Below are positions 1 through 11,399 of a stretch of DNA of 64,000 bases, one piece after another. This stretch comes from Stomoxys calcitrans (taxonomy: Eukaryota; Arthropoda; Insecta; Diptera; Muscidae): the NCBI RefSeq assembly GCF_963082655.1, contig NC_081553.1, positions 37,956,242 through 38,020,241 of the forward strand, read 5' to 3'. The notes under the pieces were generated by a model. The model was not told the DNA's origin and searched no databases. It worked only from the letters and a program-made list of their open reading frames with translations. A program made the position numbers and the translations under genes. Every line of letters starts with the position of its first letter. Position 1 is the stretch's first letter.

Positions 1-1180
1 GCACTATACGTCGTTATAGATGGTGTCTCATTCAATGAGCATAAATTGACCGCAGGTGTACCCCAGGGCTCTGTTCTTTCTCCTTCACTTTTTCTTATTT
101 TCATCAACGATCTGTTGAGTCAGACATCGAATTCGATTTAGTCATTTGCGGATGACAGTAATCTCTGTCATTCGTACTCATTCGACCATAGGCCGAGCCG
201 TCGAGAGATTGAGGACAAGAGGCGGGTTATGGACAATACACTCTACCAGGATTTGCTGCCCATTTTTGAGTGGGGTCGAATGAATCAAGTAGATTTGAAT
301 GTATCGATGAACTCAGTGCAGTTTGTTGTCACACATCTTTGTCTTTTAACAGTACAAATGTTGAGCAATCAAAAGCTCTTGATGTTCTGGGCATGAAAAT
401 ACAAAATTATGTCCTTTGGGCTAAACATGTATTTGAAGAGTCAAAAGAAGCATTCAAGTGTTTAGGCTTTCTTAAACGGTGTAAGAATTACTTCACTCCA
501 TCTGATCTTCTTAACATCTATACCACATTCACAAGGCCGAAAATTGAGTACAACTCACATACTGGACCGTGTGCAGAGGAGAGCGATGGCGTTGATTGGG
601 GACAGTAGGGTATCCAACTCTATTGGCCCCCTTGAACATCGTCGCAATGTGGGTTGTTTGATGCTGTTCTATTGGTACTTTCATGGTATGTGTTCGTCTG
701 ATATTCGACTTCTTATTCCTGATGTAAGGATGTTTGACAGGGATACCAGACATTTCAGGAACTCATACCTGTTTGTAACTGGTTGGCCAGCGGAGCGGAC
801 AATGCATTATAGAGGGAATTCTTATTTCGTTCGTACGTAAAATCGACTTCCGGCTAATGTTTTTCCCACCCTCTAAGTCATCCAGAAATTTAAAACAAAA
901 TTCAATAAATACCTCCATCCTTCCTCCCCCCCCCCCCCCCCCCCCCCCCCCTTCAATTCCTAGTTTCCATTCGCCAATGCAATGCACTGCCTTCATAGGG
1001 GACATCCCCTGCTGTTGGTTGATAGAAAAAAATTCTCGAAATTCTTCTGTAACTTTGATATCGACAAAAAACCCATCGGCAGTGACATTTCGTTACAAAA
1101 TAAAAAAAGTGCTAAACTATGGATTGTTAGCCAAAACACTTTTTATAGGCCGATAAGATTTTTCTATTCGGTTATGTTAG
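1..1180 (+). pseudogene. jockey-like non-LTR retrotransposon, 3' half of the RT and tail (decayed)
   Basis: The fragment is cut by the window edge. Frame translation gives a reverse-transcriptase core with the GVPQGSVLSPSL motif at about 55-90 and the catalytic FADD motif at about 147-158. A post-RT region follows, with RVQRRAMALIGD (about 565-600), then RRNVGCLMLFYWYFHG, a pattern typical of the C-terminal part of jockey-clade RT proteins. In-frame stops and frameshifts (for example just before FADD and near 400-540) show it is dead. The 3' part holds a 26-base poly-C run (926-951) and an AT-rich tail whose end I cannot place exactly. It looks like the same family as the endonuclease/RT fragment at 24440-25823, which covers the more N-terminal portion. 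RNA-mediated transposition is inferred from the family; no terminal duplication could be checked. Confidence 0.8.
926..951. repeat. poly-C homopolymer, 26 bases
   Basis: An uninterrupted run of 26 C lies just downstream of the last recognisable RT coding sequence. It is a probable polymorphic or sequencing-sensitive tract. Confidence 0.95.
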
Positions 1181-1205
1181 TATAAAAGTAAGATTGGGCT
1201 ATTCC

Positions 1206-1263
1206 ATTACTATACCCTCCAGGATGGGGGTATAGTAACTTCACCATTTCGTTTGTAACACAT
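1206..1263 (-). mobile_element. HINE-A 3'-end fragment
   Basis: This is the reverse complement of the HINE 3' terminus: TATACCCTCC, then ATGGGGGTATAGTAA, then the CGTTTGTAACAC segment. It abuts the 5' end of the next element head-on. It is either a truncated older copy or the target of the element that follows. Confidence 0.7.
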
Positions 1264-2780
1264 AACAAGTAAAAGCGTGCTAAGTTTGGCCGGGCCGAAT
1301 CTTATATACCCTCCACCATGGAGCGCATTTGTCGAGTTCTTTTCCCGGCATCTCTTCTTAGGCAAAACAGGATATAAGAAAATATATGCTCTGCTATTAG
1401 AACGATATCAACATATGGTCAGGTTTGGACCACAATTAAATTATATGTTGGAGACCTGTGTAAAATGTCAGCCAATTCGAATAAGAATTGCGCCCTTTGG
1501 GGGCTCAAGAAGTAAAATAGAGGGATCGATTTATATGGGAGCTGTATCGGGCTAAAGACCGATTCAGACCATAATATGTTGATGGTCATGAGAGGATCCG
1601 TCGTACAAAATTTCAGGCAAATCGGATAATAATTGCGAACTCTACAGGCTCAAGAAATCAAGATCCCAGATCGGTTTATATGACAGCTATATCAGGTTAT
1701 GGACCGATTTGAACCTTATTTGACACAGTAGTTGAAAGTAAGAATAAAATACGTCATGCAAAATTTCAGCCAAATTGGATAAGAATTGCGCCCTCTAGAG
1801 GCTCAAAAAGTCAAGACCCAAGATCGGTTTATATAACAGCTATATCAGGTTATTGAGCGATTTGAACCATATTTGGCACAGTTGTTGGATATCATAACAA
1901 AACACGTCGTGCAAAATTTCATTCCAATCGGATAAGAATTGCGCACTCTAGAGGCTCAAAAAATCAAGACCCAAGATCGGTTTATATGGCAGCTATATCA
2001 GGTTATAGACCGAATTGAACCTTATTTGACACAGTTGTTGAGAGTAAGAATAAAATACGTCCTGCAAAATTTCAGCCAAATGGGATAGGAATTGCGCCCT
2101 CTAGAGGCTCAAGAAGTCAAGTCCCCAGATCTGTTTACATGACAGCTATATGAGGTTATGAACCGATTTTAACCATACTTGGCACAGTTGTTGGACATCA
2201 TAACAAAACACGTGGTGCAAAATTTCATTCCAATCGTATAAGAATTGCGTACTCTAGAGGCTCAAGAAGTCAAGATCCAAGATCGGTTTATATGACAGCT
2301 ATACCAGGTTATGGACCGATTTGAACCATACTTAGCATAGTTGTTGGATATCATAACAAAATACTTCGTGCAAAATTTCATTCCAATCGGATAAGAATTG
2401 CGCCCTCCAGAGGCTCAAGAAGTCAAGACCCAAGATCGGTTTATTTGGCAGCTATATCAAAACATGGACCGATATGGTGCATTTACAATACCAACCGACA
2501 TACACTAATGAGAAGTATTTGTGAACAATTCCAAGCGGCTAGCTTTACTACTTCGGAAGTTAGCGTGCTTCGACAGACAGACGGACAGACGGTCAGACGG
2601 ACAGACGGACGGACGGACAGACGGACGGATGGACAGACGGACGGACGGGCAGACGGACGAACATAGCTAGATCGACATAAAATGTCGCGACGATCAAGAA
2701 AATATATACTTTATGGGGTCTCAGACAAATATTTCGAGTAGTTACAAACAGAATGTCGAAATTAGTCGAGGGTATAAAAA
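1264..2780 (+). mobile_element. HINE-A (mini-me/DINE-1-like non-autonomous Helentron), complete
   Basis: The 5' end is ACAAGTAAAAGCGTGC, followed by the GGCC palindrome and TATACCCTCCACCATGG. The body has at least six tandem monomers spaced about 150-155 bp, judged by the (C)GGTTTATATG.CAGCTATA block at about 1671, 1825, 1978, 2128, 2283 and 2437. A GACGGACA microsatellite (about 2574-2660), a TA-rich stretch (ATATATACTTTATGGGGTC) and GGGTATAAAAA at the 3' end follow. The paired microsatellite-like regions are the diagnostic of mini-me elements, and DINE-1/HINE elements are viewed as Helentron derivatives. It has no coding capacity; open frames are repeat read-through. The 3' hairpin is partly deleted (TTAGTCGAGGGTATA). 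Confidence 0.85.
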
Positions 2781-2782
2781 TT

Positions 2783-2862
2783 AACTTTGCCGATAGTATC
2801 GATAGTGAAAATATGAATCGATATTCAGACAAGAACTAAAATATCGATAATGCCATCGATAT
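2783..2862. promoter_or_regulatory. cluster of DRE-like ATCGAT/TATCGATA sites
   Basis: Two exact TATCGATA (2797-2804, 2842-2849) and two ATCGAT cores (2817-2822, 2855-2860) lie within about 65 bp. TATCGATA is the DREF-binding element found at many fly housekeeping promoters and insulators. No gene is visible beside it, so regulatory function is inference only. Confidence 0.45.
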
Positions 2863-3834
2863 TTTTCCAGCTCTACTTCGTGGTATACACATGTCTTTTG
2901 TGCATTTTTTGGAAGTTGTATTGATGGCTTCGAACGCTAGACAACGGCAACGGCTCTTGGTGTTGCTCCGCTCCGTATTCCCAGGTTCGAAGTCCGGCCA
3001 GGAGTAGAAATAGACCATTAACTTCTAGAATTCTCTTCGTTCAGAAAAGCCTAGCAAAGAACCACCTATTAATCAACGATTTTCAAAATGTCTTCCACTT
3101 CACATTCCTTTGGCTGTTTGTTTGTTTCTTTTAAAAATGGTCCATATATTGAGACACTCGAAGTTGCTCTGTACATTCCCCCCGTTGCCAGTATATCATC
3201 ATTTTTGGTCATTGGCTAAGAGATCGAAACACATGAGAGTATGAAGGAGAGAGTGAGGGGACAAAGTGTTTAATAAATTATTAAATGAGTGACAATGTTG
3301 TCACAACAGTATTGCTTTAAATGTCTCTCGAACAACGAATTGCAATTTAAAAGCTATGTTTTAGCTGTTTCGGGCTGCTAGTACTGTCACTGGGGCTTGT
3401 TGCTCATTTCAGTTTAATGTACCACTGCAATTTGTTAAAAGCTAGTTAGCAGAGTCGTTCCACCAAATGTTTCGCCATCCTGCCGTCCTGCCGGCCTTCG
3501 TCGTATGCCTGTCACATGTATGTATGCTTGAGTGACGTTCGTCGATTTGGTAGAAAACACTTTTTTGCTAATTTCAGTCTTACATATAGGAAAAAAATGG
3601 ACTTTAAGCGTTCAATGTTTGTAGTATTTGAAAAGCGATAAATTAATTAGTGTCATGTTCAATTTCTTGCGTGATTATTTATTTCACTTATTAACTCTTA
3701 CACCATATTCTTTCAATTATTATGGATGGTGGCTATTGGTTGGTAGTTCAGCTTTAGTTAATTATGGGGAAAATTAATAGCACATTGTGTAATTGGGTTA
3801 ATAAAGGTAAATAATGAGGAAGAAATTGGAACTA
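2863..3834. other. single-copy-looking non-coding DNA
   Basis: AT-rich sequence without recognisable coding, repeat or RNA features. A 60-residue frame on the minus strand (2836-3018) has no family resemblance and I do not call it a gene. Confidence 0.6.
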
Positions 3835-4069
3835 TGGGTTGCCCAAAAAGTAATTGCGGATTTTTCATATAGTCGGCGTTGACAAATTTTGTCAACGGCT
3901 TGTGACTCTGTAATTGAATTCTTTCTTCAGTCAGTTATCAGCTGTTACTTTTAGCTTGCTTTAGAAAAAAGTGTAAAAAAGTATATTTGATTAAAGTTCA
4001 TTCTAAGTTTTATTAAAAATGCATTTACTTTCTTTTAAAAAATGCGCAATTACTTTTTGGGCAACCCAA
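3835..4069 (+). mobile_element. mariner-type MITE, copy 1
   Basis: Terminal inverted repeats TGGGTTGCCCAAAAAGTAAT and its complement bound a 235-bp element flanked by TA on both sides (3833-3834 and 4070-4071), the Tc1/mariner target duplication. The interior matches two other copies in this window (24078-24313 inverted, 57630-57862). It has no transposase coding sequence, so it depended on a mariner transposase elsewhere. The first T of the terminal repeat is missing in this copy. Confidence 0.9.
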
Positions 4070-4149
4070 TATTTTAGGTTTAACCTGAAGTAGGAGAGAT
4101 TAGCAGGTGATTGGCTAAAATTGTGTTGCAATATATGCAGTACTCTATA

Positions 4150-4442
4150 TTCCATTAAGGAACAGAGGATACTTCTTTCATATCAATGAGTGCAGTTCGA
4201 TTAAAGTTTAAGCTCAATGATAAGGGACCTCCTCGTTTGTGCCGATGAGTCCGAACGGCGTGCCGCATAGCGACATCACTTGGTAGAGAAGATTTAACAT
4301 GGCAGGTTACCTCATAAATGTAGCAAGCTTTAGTAAAGGGAAAACCACCGCTGAAAAATTTTCTGATTTTCATGCCGGGATTTGAACTCAGACGTTCGGC
4401 GTCAAAGGCGGACATGCTAACCTCAGTGCCACGGGGGCCTCC
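4150..4442 (-). mobile_element. tRNA-derived SINE, near full length
   Basis: The reverse complement carries a tRNA-like head with a degraded box B (GAGTTCAAATCC instead of GGTTCGAATCC) and a box-A-like GGTTAGCATGTCC, then a run of A-rich sequence and a body shared with the copies at 6013, 25824, 36463, 40141, 40637 and 59851. The 3' end (ATGGAATG side) is shortened. It sits immediately upstream of the I-like fragment L1 copy A. Confidence 0.8.
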
Positions 4443-6012
4443 AGGTGCTCTGCTACGACTATCAAAATTCAAGGCCGGAGTAGCCCAAATCCGCCTGATA
4501 GCAGATGCATTTTCTATATGACCAGATCCATTTTAATGACATCACCGGTACTTGGAGGCCACTCCTATGGGTGACCACCATAAATGACCTATTACGGATG
4601 CTGACTGAGGAGGGATTTGAACCTGACTGAGGAGGGATTTGTCTGTTACGCAGACGATGTTATAATACTTCTAAAGGGTAAGGATCCGAACGAGCTATGC
4701 TGAAGGGTCGAAAGGATCTTGCATATGGCATATGACTGGGCTAGACCCAGTGCTCTCAATGTCAACCCAGAGAAGACTGAAATATGCCTGTTCACGAGGA
4801 AGACGAAGGTGAGCCAAATTAACGCACCACGTTTCCTCAATAGGACGATTTCTATATCTGACAAGGTCAAATACTTAGGTGTGATCTTGGACAGGAAAGT
4901 GAATAAGAAGTGTCACATTCAGGAGCGTACTGAGAAGGCTCACAGATGTTGGGCACTATGGCTCAAAATGTAGCCTGAATCCTAGAATAGTCCACTGGCT
5001 CTACAGGGGCGTGATTACCCCAATACTTACTTACCCCTCAGTAGTTTGGTGGACTGCCATGGAGAAAAAGTTCAACATAAGAACCTTACAACAGGTTCAG
5101 AGAACATGTTGTCTTGGCATGGACGGAGCGATGAGGACCACGCCCATTAGGGCACTGGAGACTATTCTAGATATCCGACCCATTTACATACATATTAAGT
5201 GTGAGGCAGCCACTACGGCTATGAGACTTAAGGCGATGGGTGAATCGATTGAGGATGGGAGCAGCTCATACCATCGCGGTATAATCGAGGCTATGATAGG
5301 AAACTTGAAAGGAAGGGTAGAGGTTCCCGATCGGATACCTGAGATGAACCTTGAAGTCAAGTGCGAGGCACTGCTGCCATCGGCACAGTCTTGGATTGAC
5401 GGAACCCTAGTATTGCCAGCTGGAAGATCATTTTACACGGATGGCACAAAGCTAGAGGACAGAGTGGGTCTGCATTAAGAACCCAGGCACTGAGATCTGT
5501 TTTAGAATGCCTGACCATAATATGGTGCTGCAGGCGGAGATTCGGGCGATCAGGGAATGCGTGAAGTGGTGTAGTGCTAACGCAAGGACGTCGAGTGGGA
5601 ACATCTTTACCGATAGTAAAATTGCCATAAGGGCAATAACAACCAGGACGGTAAGGTCACGAAGAGTCCTGCAGTGTAAGAAGGAGATTAACGCCTTGTC
5701 TGGGGATGGGAAAAATCCGAATCGTTTGGGTGCCGGGCCATAACGGAGTAGGGGGGAATGAAAGGGCAGACGATTTGGTGGTGAAGGCCAGAGGACTGCC
5801 GTCAATAAACTTTGTTAACCCCAAAACCTTTCGGGTCGACGCAGTCCAAGTTAAGGGAGTGGGCGACGAATGCGCATGCAACATTGTGGAATAGCGAAAC
5901 GGTCGGTAGGACGGCGAAAATCCTATGGGGGGCTTCAGATCGTTAGAAGACGAGGCTATTACTGAAAGGAAGCAAGAAGGAGGTCAGTATAGCTATTGGT
6001 ATCATAACGGGA
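4443..6012 (+). pseudogene. I-like non-LTR retrotransposon L1 copy A: RT C-terminus and RNase H (decayed)
   Basis: The frame includes TTINDLLRM (about 4570-4600), FVCYADDVIILLKG (about 4626-4667, the catalytic YADD), VKYLGVILDRK (about 4866-4898), then PILTYPSVVWWTAM and RTCCLG of the RT thumb region. An RNase H domain follows: FYTDGTKLED with the first catalytic Asp at about 5440, the Glu of LQAEIRAI at about 5537, the Asp of IFTDSK at about 5612, and WVPGHNGVGGNERADDL at about 5730-5775. All catalytic acidic residues and the His survive, but at least two frameshifts (near 5468 and 5700) and several stops split the frame. A short tandem duplication (CTGACTGAGGAGGGATTTG, twice near 4598-4640) precedes YADD. 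RT followed by RNase H is typical of the I clade. It is split by a SINE at 6013-6323 and resumes at 6324. Confidence 0.88.
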
Positions 6013-6323
6013 TGGAGGCTACCGTAGCGCCGAGGTTAGCATATGACGCTGAACGCCTGGGTTTGAATTCTGGCGAGACAATCAGAAAAAAAAAATGTTT
6101 TCAGCGGTGGTTTTCCCCTCCTAATGCAGGCAACATTTGTGAGGTAATATGCCATGTAAAACTTCTCTGCAAAGAGGTGTCGCACAGCGGTACGCCGTTC
6201 GGACTCGGCTATAAAAAGTGGGCTCCTTATCATTGAGCTTAAAACTTGAATCGGACTGCACTCATTGATATGTGAGAAGTTTGCCCCTGTTCCTTAGTGG
6301 AATGTTCATGGGCAAAATTTGCA
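6013..6323 (+). mobile_element. tRNA-derived SINE, full length with target-site duplication
   Basis: This is the clearest SINE copy. Its head reads TGGAGGCTACCGTAGCGC..GAGGTTAGCATA (box A region) and TGGGTTTGAATTCTGGCGAG (box B region), followed by an A run and a body of about 230 bp ending GGGCAAAATTTGCA. A 12-bp duplication, ATCATAACGGGA at 6001-6012 and ATCATATCGGGA at 6324-6335 (one mismatch), flanks it, as expected of LINE-driven retroposition. It disrupts the I-like element between its RNase H and C-terminal zinc-binding region. Pol III transcription from the internal promoter is expected of the class; box B here has two changes, so this copy is probably silent. Confidence 0.92.
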
Positions 6324-6706
6324 ATCATATCGGGACACATAGGACTACAAGCTCACTTATGCAAAATCGGTGCGGCAAGTGATAGCATGTGAAGGGCATG
6401 CGGGGAAGATGATGAGACGTTGGAGCATTTCCTTTGTCATTGCCCGGCTTTCGCGTCTAACAGATACCGGCACTTAGGTGGGGACACAATACCAGACATG
6501 AATCAACTTTGGGGAGTGGTACGGAAAACTATTAAGGATTTTGTAAGTGACGCGGAATTTCTAACTTAAAATTTTCTTTTTGAGAGGTTACTTCGTAGTT
6601 TTTAGAGCGCACAACAAGCCGATTACTGGTTTAGATGTACGTGCATAGTGGCATGGGGCGGATAAATATCTGCACCCTCTTTTCAACCTAACCTAACCTA
6701 ACCCTG
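6324..6706 (+). pseudogene. I-like retrotransposon L1 copy A, C-terminal zinc region and 3' end
   Basis: Continuing after the SINE, the frame reads SGHIGLQAHLCKIG, then C-A-C-G..LEHFLCHCPAF (about 6391-6450), a C-x2-C-x8-H-x3-C pattern seen at the C-terminus of I/R1-type ORF2 proteins. The element closes with TTTTCAACCTAACCTAACCTAA, a short CCTAA repeat used here as the 3' terminus (compare 60530 on the other strand). The next element begins immediately after. Confidence 0.85.
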
Positions 6707-6727
6707 CCAATTTGTTTGTGTTTGTGC

Positions 6728-7848
6728 ACATTAACTTTTGAAGGAGTAAAGCTAGCCGCTTGAAATTTTGCACACGACCTACACTAGTAGGTCGATTGGG
6801 ATTGTAAATGGGCCATATCGGTCCATGTTTTGATATAGCTGCCATATAAACCGATTTTGGATCTTGACTTCTTGAGCTCCTAGAAGGCGCAATTCTATTC
6901 CAATTTAGCTGAAATTTTGCATGACGTGTTTTGTTGTGACATCCAACAACTGTACTAAGAATAGTTCAAATCGGTCAATGTTTTGATATAGCTGCCATAT
7001 AAACCGATCTGGGGTCTTGACTTCTTTAGCCTCTAGAAGGCGAAACTCTTATCCAATTTAGCTGAAATTTTGCATGACGTGTTTTGTTGTGACATCCAAC
7101 ATGCCAAATACAGTTCAAATCGGTCCATAACCTGATATAGCTGCCATATAAACCGATCTGGGATCTTGACTTCTTGAACCACTAGAGGGCGCAATTATTA
7201 TCCGATTTAGCTGAAATTAAGCATGAGGTGTTTTGTTGTGACTTCCAACAACTGTGCTAAGTATGGTTTAAATCGGTCGATAACCTGATATAGCTGCGTA
7301 TCTGGGGTCTTGACTTCTTGAACCACTAGAGGGCGCAATTATTATCCGATTTAGCTGAAATTTTGCATGAGGTGTTTTGTTATTACTTTCAACAACTATG
7401 CTAAGTATGGTTCAAGTCCATAACCTGATATAGCTGCCTTATAATACGATCTGGGATCTTGACTTTCTGAGCCTCTAAATTGCGCAATTATTATCCGATT
7501 TGGCTGAAATTTTGTACAACGGCTTCTCCCATGACCTTCAATATACGTGTCGAATGTGGTCTAAATTGGTTTAAAGCCTAATACAGCTCCCCTATAAACC
7601 GATCTCCCTATTTTACTTCTTCAGCCCCTAAAGGACGTAACTCTTATTCGGTTTGGCCGAAGTTTTACACCATGACTTCTACTATGGTCTCCAACACTCA
7701 ATTCAATTAGCATAGCAATTCTTTTCTTTTACCCTTTGTTTGCCTAAAAAGAGATACCGGGAAGAGAGCACGACAAATGCGATTCATGATGGAGGGTATA
7801 TGAGATTCGGCCCTGCCTAACTTAGCACGCTTTTACTAGTTAAGGCCT
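6728..7848 (-). mobile_element. HINE-A, 3'-truncated
   Basis: Minus-oriented copy ending on the right with the 5' palindrome region (ATTCGGCCCTGCCTAACTTAGCACGCTTTTACT). It has six or so monomers of about 150 bp. The 3' end (microsatellite, TA-rich stretch and hairpin) is missing at the junction with the CCTAA terminus of L1 copy A. Confidence 0.82.
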
Positions 7849-8689
7849 TCACGGGTACTTAGAGGACACAATTCGTTTAAAATTTAGCTGGAATTCTGTA
7901 TTTAATATTTTGCTAGGACTTTTAGCATATATGCCAAGCATGATTCTGCGAATCACCTTGTAAACCAATTCCGGATTATCTTTACTTTTACTTTAGATTT
8001 AACTGCAATTTCCCTGCTCACTCAGGTTTTCTAATAATCAAGTCCCATTCAAGTCATTAAAGGCTTTAATCTCCCTTTTGAATTTCTTTAGCGATCTCAA
8101 TTGCTTAAATACCCAATAAGCTTAGTAAAGTCATTTTAATGGATGATAACCTAGCACAGGTCTATACCTTCAACTTTCTCAACATTTTTATCTTAATTTG
8201 TATCCATATTAAATTCAATTACATGTGTAAATTTAGCTCGACTAATTTATTCATTACAATTATAAATAGTTTTCGCATTTCTTAGTAGTCGCAAGTTGTG
8301 TAGAAATTTATTAATTTCTTCTTATGATGCCATTTCCAGATTGCCATTACATGAAAATGATATTCTCTGCGCTTGGTTTTTAACTAATTACACTTCTAGG
8401 CCATTAGAAAGTATAATTAATTGTAACTAGACATAATTCAGGTGGTTAGCCAGCAACTGGCAGTGGCGAATGCAACAAGAAAAATTATCACCAACCACAA
8501 TTAATCGAATTGAAATGCCACAAACATACAAACGGACATGAGAACTGTTTTTTTTTTTTTTTTGTAGTGAGAAAAATTATAAAACACATGCATGCATGGA
8601 AATACAAGCAAGCAAAGACATTGACGTAGGAGAGAACATTTTCTAGGGGAAATCTTGAGGAAGAGTTGTGGATAATTACTTTGAATTAA
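7849..8689. other. single-copy-looking non-coding DNA
   Basis: AT-rich sequence with a T17 run near 8549-8566. I see no coding or repeat family here. Confidence 0.55.
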
Positions 8690-9738
8690 AAACGAGTAAA
8701 AGCATGCTAAGTTCGGCCGGGCCGAAACCTGTATACCCTCCACCATGGATCGCATTTGTCGACTTCTTTTCCCGGCATCTCTTCTTAGGCAAAAAAGGAT
8801 ATAAGAAAAGAGTTGCTCGCTATTAAAACGATATCAAGATATAGTCCGGTTCGGACCACAATTAAATTATATGTTGGAGACCTGTGTAAAATTTCAGCCA
8901 ATTCGTATAAGAATTGCGCCCATTGGGGGCTCAAGAAGTAAAATAGAGAGAACGATATATATGGGATCTGTATCGGGCTATAGACCGACTCAGACCATAA
9001 TAAACATGTTTGTTGATGGTCATGAGAGGATCCGTCGTAAAAAATTTCAGGCATATCGGATAATAATGGCGATCTCTAGGGGTCAAGAAGTCAAGATCCC
9101 AGATCGGTTTATATGGCAGCTATATCAGGTTATGAACCGATTTGAACCTTATTTGACACAGTTTTTAAAAGTAAAAATAAAATACGTCATGCAAAATTTC
9201 AGCCAAATCGGATAGGAATTGCGCCCTCTAGAAGCTCAAAAGTCAAATCCCCAGATCTGTTTACATGACAGCTATATCAGGTTATGAACCGATTTCAACC
9301 ATACTTGGCACAGTTGTTGGATATCATAACGAAATACTTCGTGCCAAAATTCATTCAAATCGGATAAGAATTGTGCCCTCTAGAGGCTCAAGAAGTCAAG
9401 ACCCAAGATCGGTTTATATGGCAGCTATATCAAAACATGGACCGATATAGCCCATTTACAATCCCAACTGACCTATACCTATAAGAAGTATTTGTGCAAA
9501 ATTTCAAGCGGCTAGCTTTACTCCTTCGAAAGTTAGCGTGATTTCGACAGACAGACGGACGGACGGACGGACGGACAGACGGACGGACATGGCTAGATCG
9601 ACATAAAATGTCGCGACGATCAAGAATATATATACTTTATGGGGTCTCAGACGAATATTTCGAGTAGTTACAAACAGAATGACGAAATTAGTATCTTATG
9701 GTGGGTATATAGTATCTTATGGTGGAGGGTATAAAAAA
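8690..9738 (+). mobile_element. HINE-A, complete
   Basis: 5' end AAACGAGTAAAAGCATGC, TTCGGCCGGGCCGAA and CCTCCACCATGG. Monomers follow, then the GACGGACG microsatellite (about 9547-9590), ATATATACTTTATGGGG, and a 3' end where GTATCTTATGGTGG is partly duplicated before GGGTATAAAAAA. The 3' end fuses directly to a different tandem array (9739-11345). Confidence 0.85.
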
Positions 9739-11345
9739 TCGGTTCAGATTTGGATATAGCTTCCATATATAAGTTCGTCCGATCTGCAATAAAATGGTCA
9801 CTTGTTAACCGATTCTCTCGAAGTTTGGCAGGAATGATTTTCTTATGACTCTCGTTATTAATGGTGAATTTCATAGAAATCGGTTCAGTTTTGGATATAG
9901 CTCCCATATATATGTTCGTCCGATTTGAAGTAATACAGCAATAAAATGGTCATTTGTTAAGCGATTCTCTCGAAATTTGGCAGGAAGGATTTTCTTATGA
10001 CTCTCGATATTTCTGGTGAATTTCATAGACATCGGTTTAGTTTTAGATATAGCTCCCATATATATGTTCGTCCGATTTGCAGTAATAATGCAATAAAATG
10101 GTCACTTGTTAACCGATTCTCTCGAAGTTTGGCAGGAATGACTCTCGGTATTAATGGTGAATTTCATAGAAATCGGTTCATTTTTAGATATAGCTCCCAT
10201 ATATATGTTCGTCCGATTTGCAGTAATACTGCAATAAAATGGTCATTTGTTAAGAGATTATCTCAAAATTTGGCAGGAAGGATTTTCTTGTGACTCTTAA
10301 TATTACTGGTGAATATCATAGAAATCGGTTCAGATTTGGATATAGCTCCCATATATCTGTTTGTCCGATTTGCTGTATTACAGCAATAAAATAGTCATTT
10401 GTTAAGCGATTATCTCGAAATTTGGCAGGAGGGATTTTCTTATGACTCTCAATATTTCTGGTGAATTTCATAGAAATCGGTTCAGATTTGGATATAGCTC
10501 CCATATACACTTTCGTCTGATTTTCAGTAATACAGCAATAAAATGGTCATTTGTTAAGCGATTATCTCGATATTTGGCAAGAAGTATTTTCGTATGACTC
10601 TCAATATTACTGGTGAATTTCATGGAAATCGGTTCAGATTTGGTTATAGCTCCCATATATTTGTTCGTCCGATTTGCAGTAATACAGCAATAAAATGGTC
10701 ATTTGTTAAGCGATTCTCTCGAAATTTGACAGGAAGGATTTTCTTATGACTCTCGACATTTCTGTTGAATTTCATAGAAATCGGTTCAGTTTTGGATATA
10801 GCTCCCATATATATGTTCGTCCGATTTGCAGTAATACAGCAATAAAATGGTCATTTGTTAAGCGATTCTCTCAAAATTTGGCAGAAAGGATTTTCTTATG
10901 ATTCTCGATATTTCTGGTGAATTTCAAAGAAATCGGCTCAGATTTAGTTATAGCTGCCATATATGTATATCGGCCGATTTTCACTTTTAGACCCACTGCA
11001 AGCGCATTTTTTGACCAATCTTCCCAAAAATTTTGTACAACGCTTTCTTCGACGAATTTTACAATATCCATAAAGTTTGGTCGAAATCGGTTCAGATTTA
11101 GATATAGCTCCCATGTATTTGTTCGTCAGATTTTGGATAAATTGTTGTCATATGTCAACCGTAGTTATTACATTTTGAACATATTTACTTTGCTCGAAAT
11201 TTGATACAGGAATTTTAATAATCTATCTGGATGAATCCATCAAAATTGGTTCAGAATTAGAGGTAGCCTTCCCTTTTGTGTTTATAGGGTAGGTTTAGGG
11301 TATAATAAAGTCGGCACCGCCCGATTTTTGCCTTTCCTTACTGGT
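9739..11345 (-). mobile_element. HINE-B, divergent subfamily with about ten monomers
   Basis: Tandem array of about 150-bp monomers marked by GATATAGCTCCCATATATAT followed by GTTCGTCCGATTTGCAGTAA. Copies fall near 9761, 9896, 10049, 10185, 10339, 10494, 10643, 10796, 10948 and 11100. The right end is the minus-strand 5' terminus: ACCAGTAAGGAAAGGCAAAA, a GGGCGGTGCC block in place of the usual GGCC palindrome, and ATTATACCC. The last one or two monomers near 10950-11160 diverge towards subfamily D. Its 3' end is lost at the join with the preceding HINE-A. Confidence 0.75.
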
Positions 11346-11399
11346 TTGATATTTGATTAATTAAACTATTCCTTGATTTCACCTCACAACATATATCCA

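Noticed and set aside
4719..6235. Intact host gene with RNase H domain
   Set aside because: The domain order RT thumb, RNase H and CCHC with multiple frameshifts and two other copies in this window identify an I-like retrotransposon.
6680..6706. Interstitial telomere tract
   Set aside because: Only about three CCTAA units, located exactly at the 3' end of the I-like element and repeated at the end of another copy, so it is the element's tail.
9739..11345. Satellite DNA array
   Set aside because: Although tandem, it has a HINE-type 5' terminus and a similar monomer to dispersed HINEs, so it is the interior of a mobile element.
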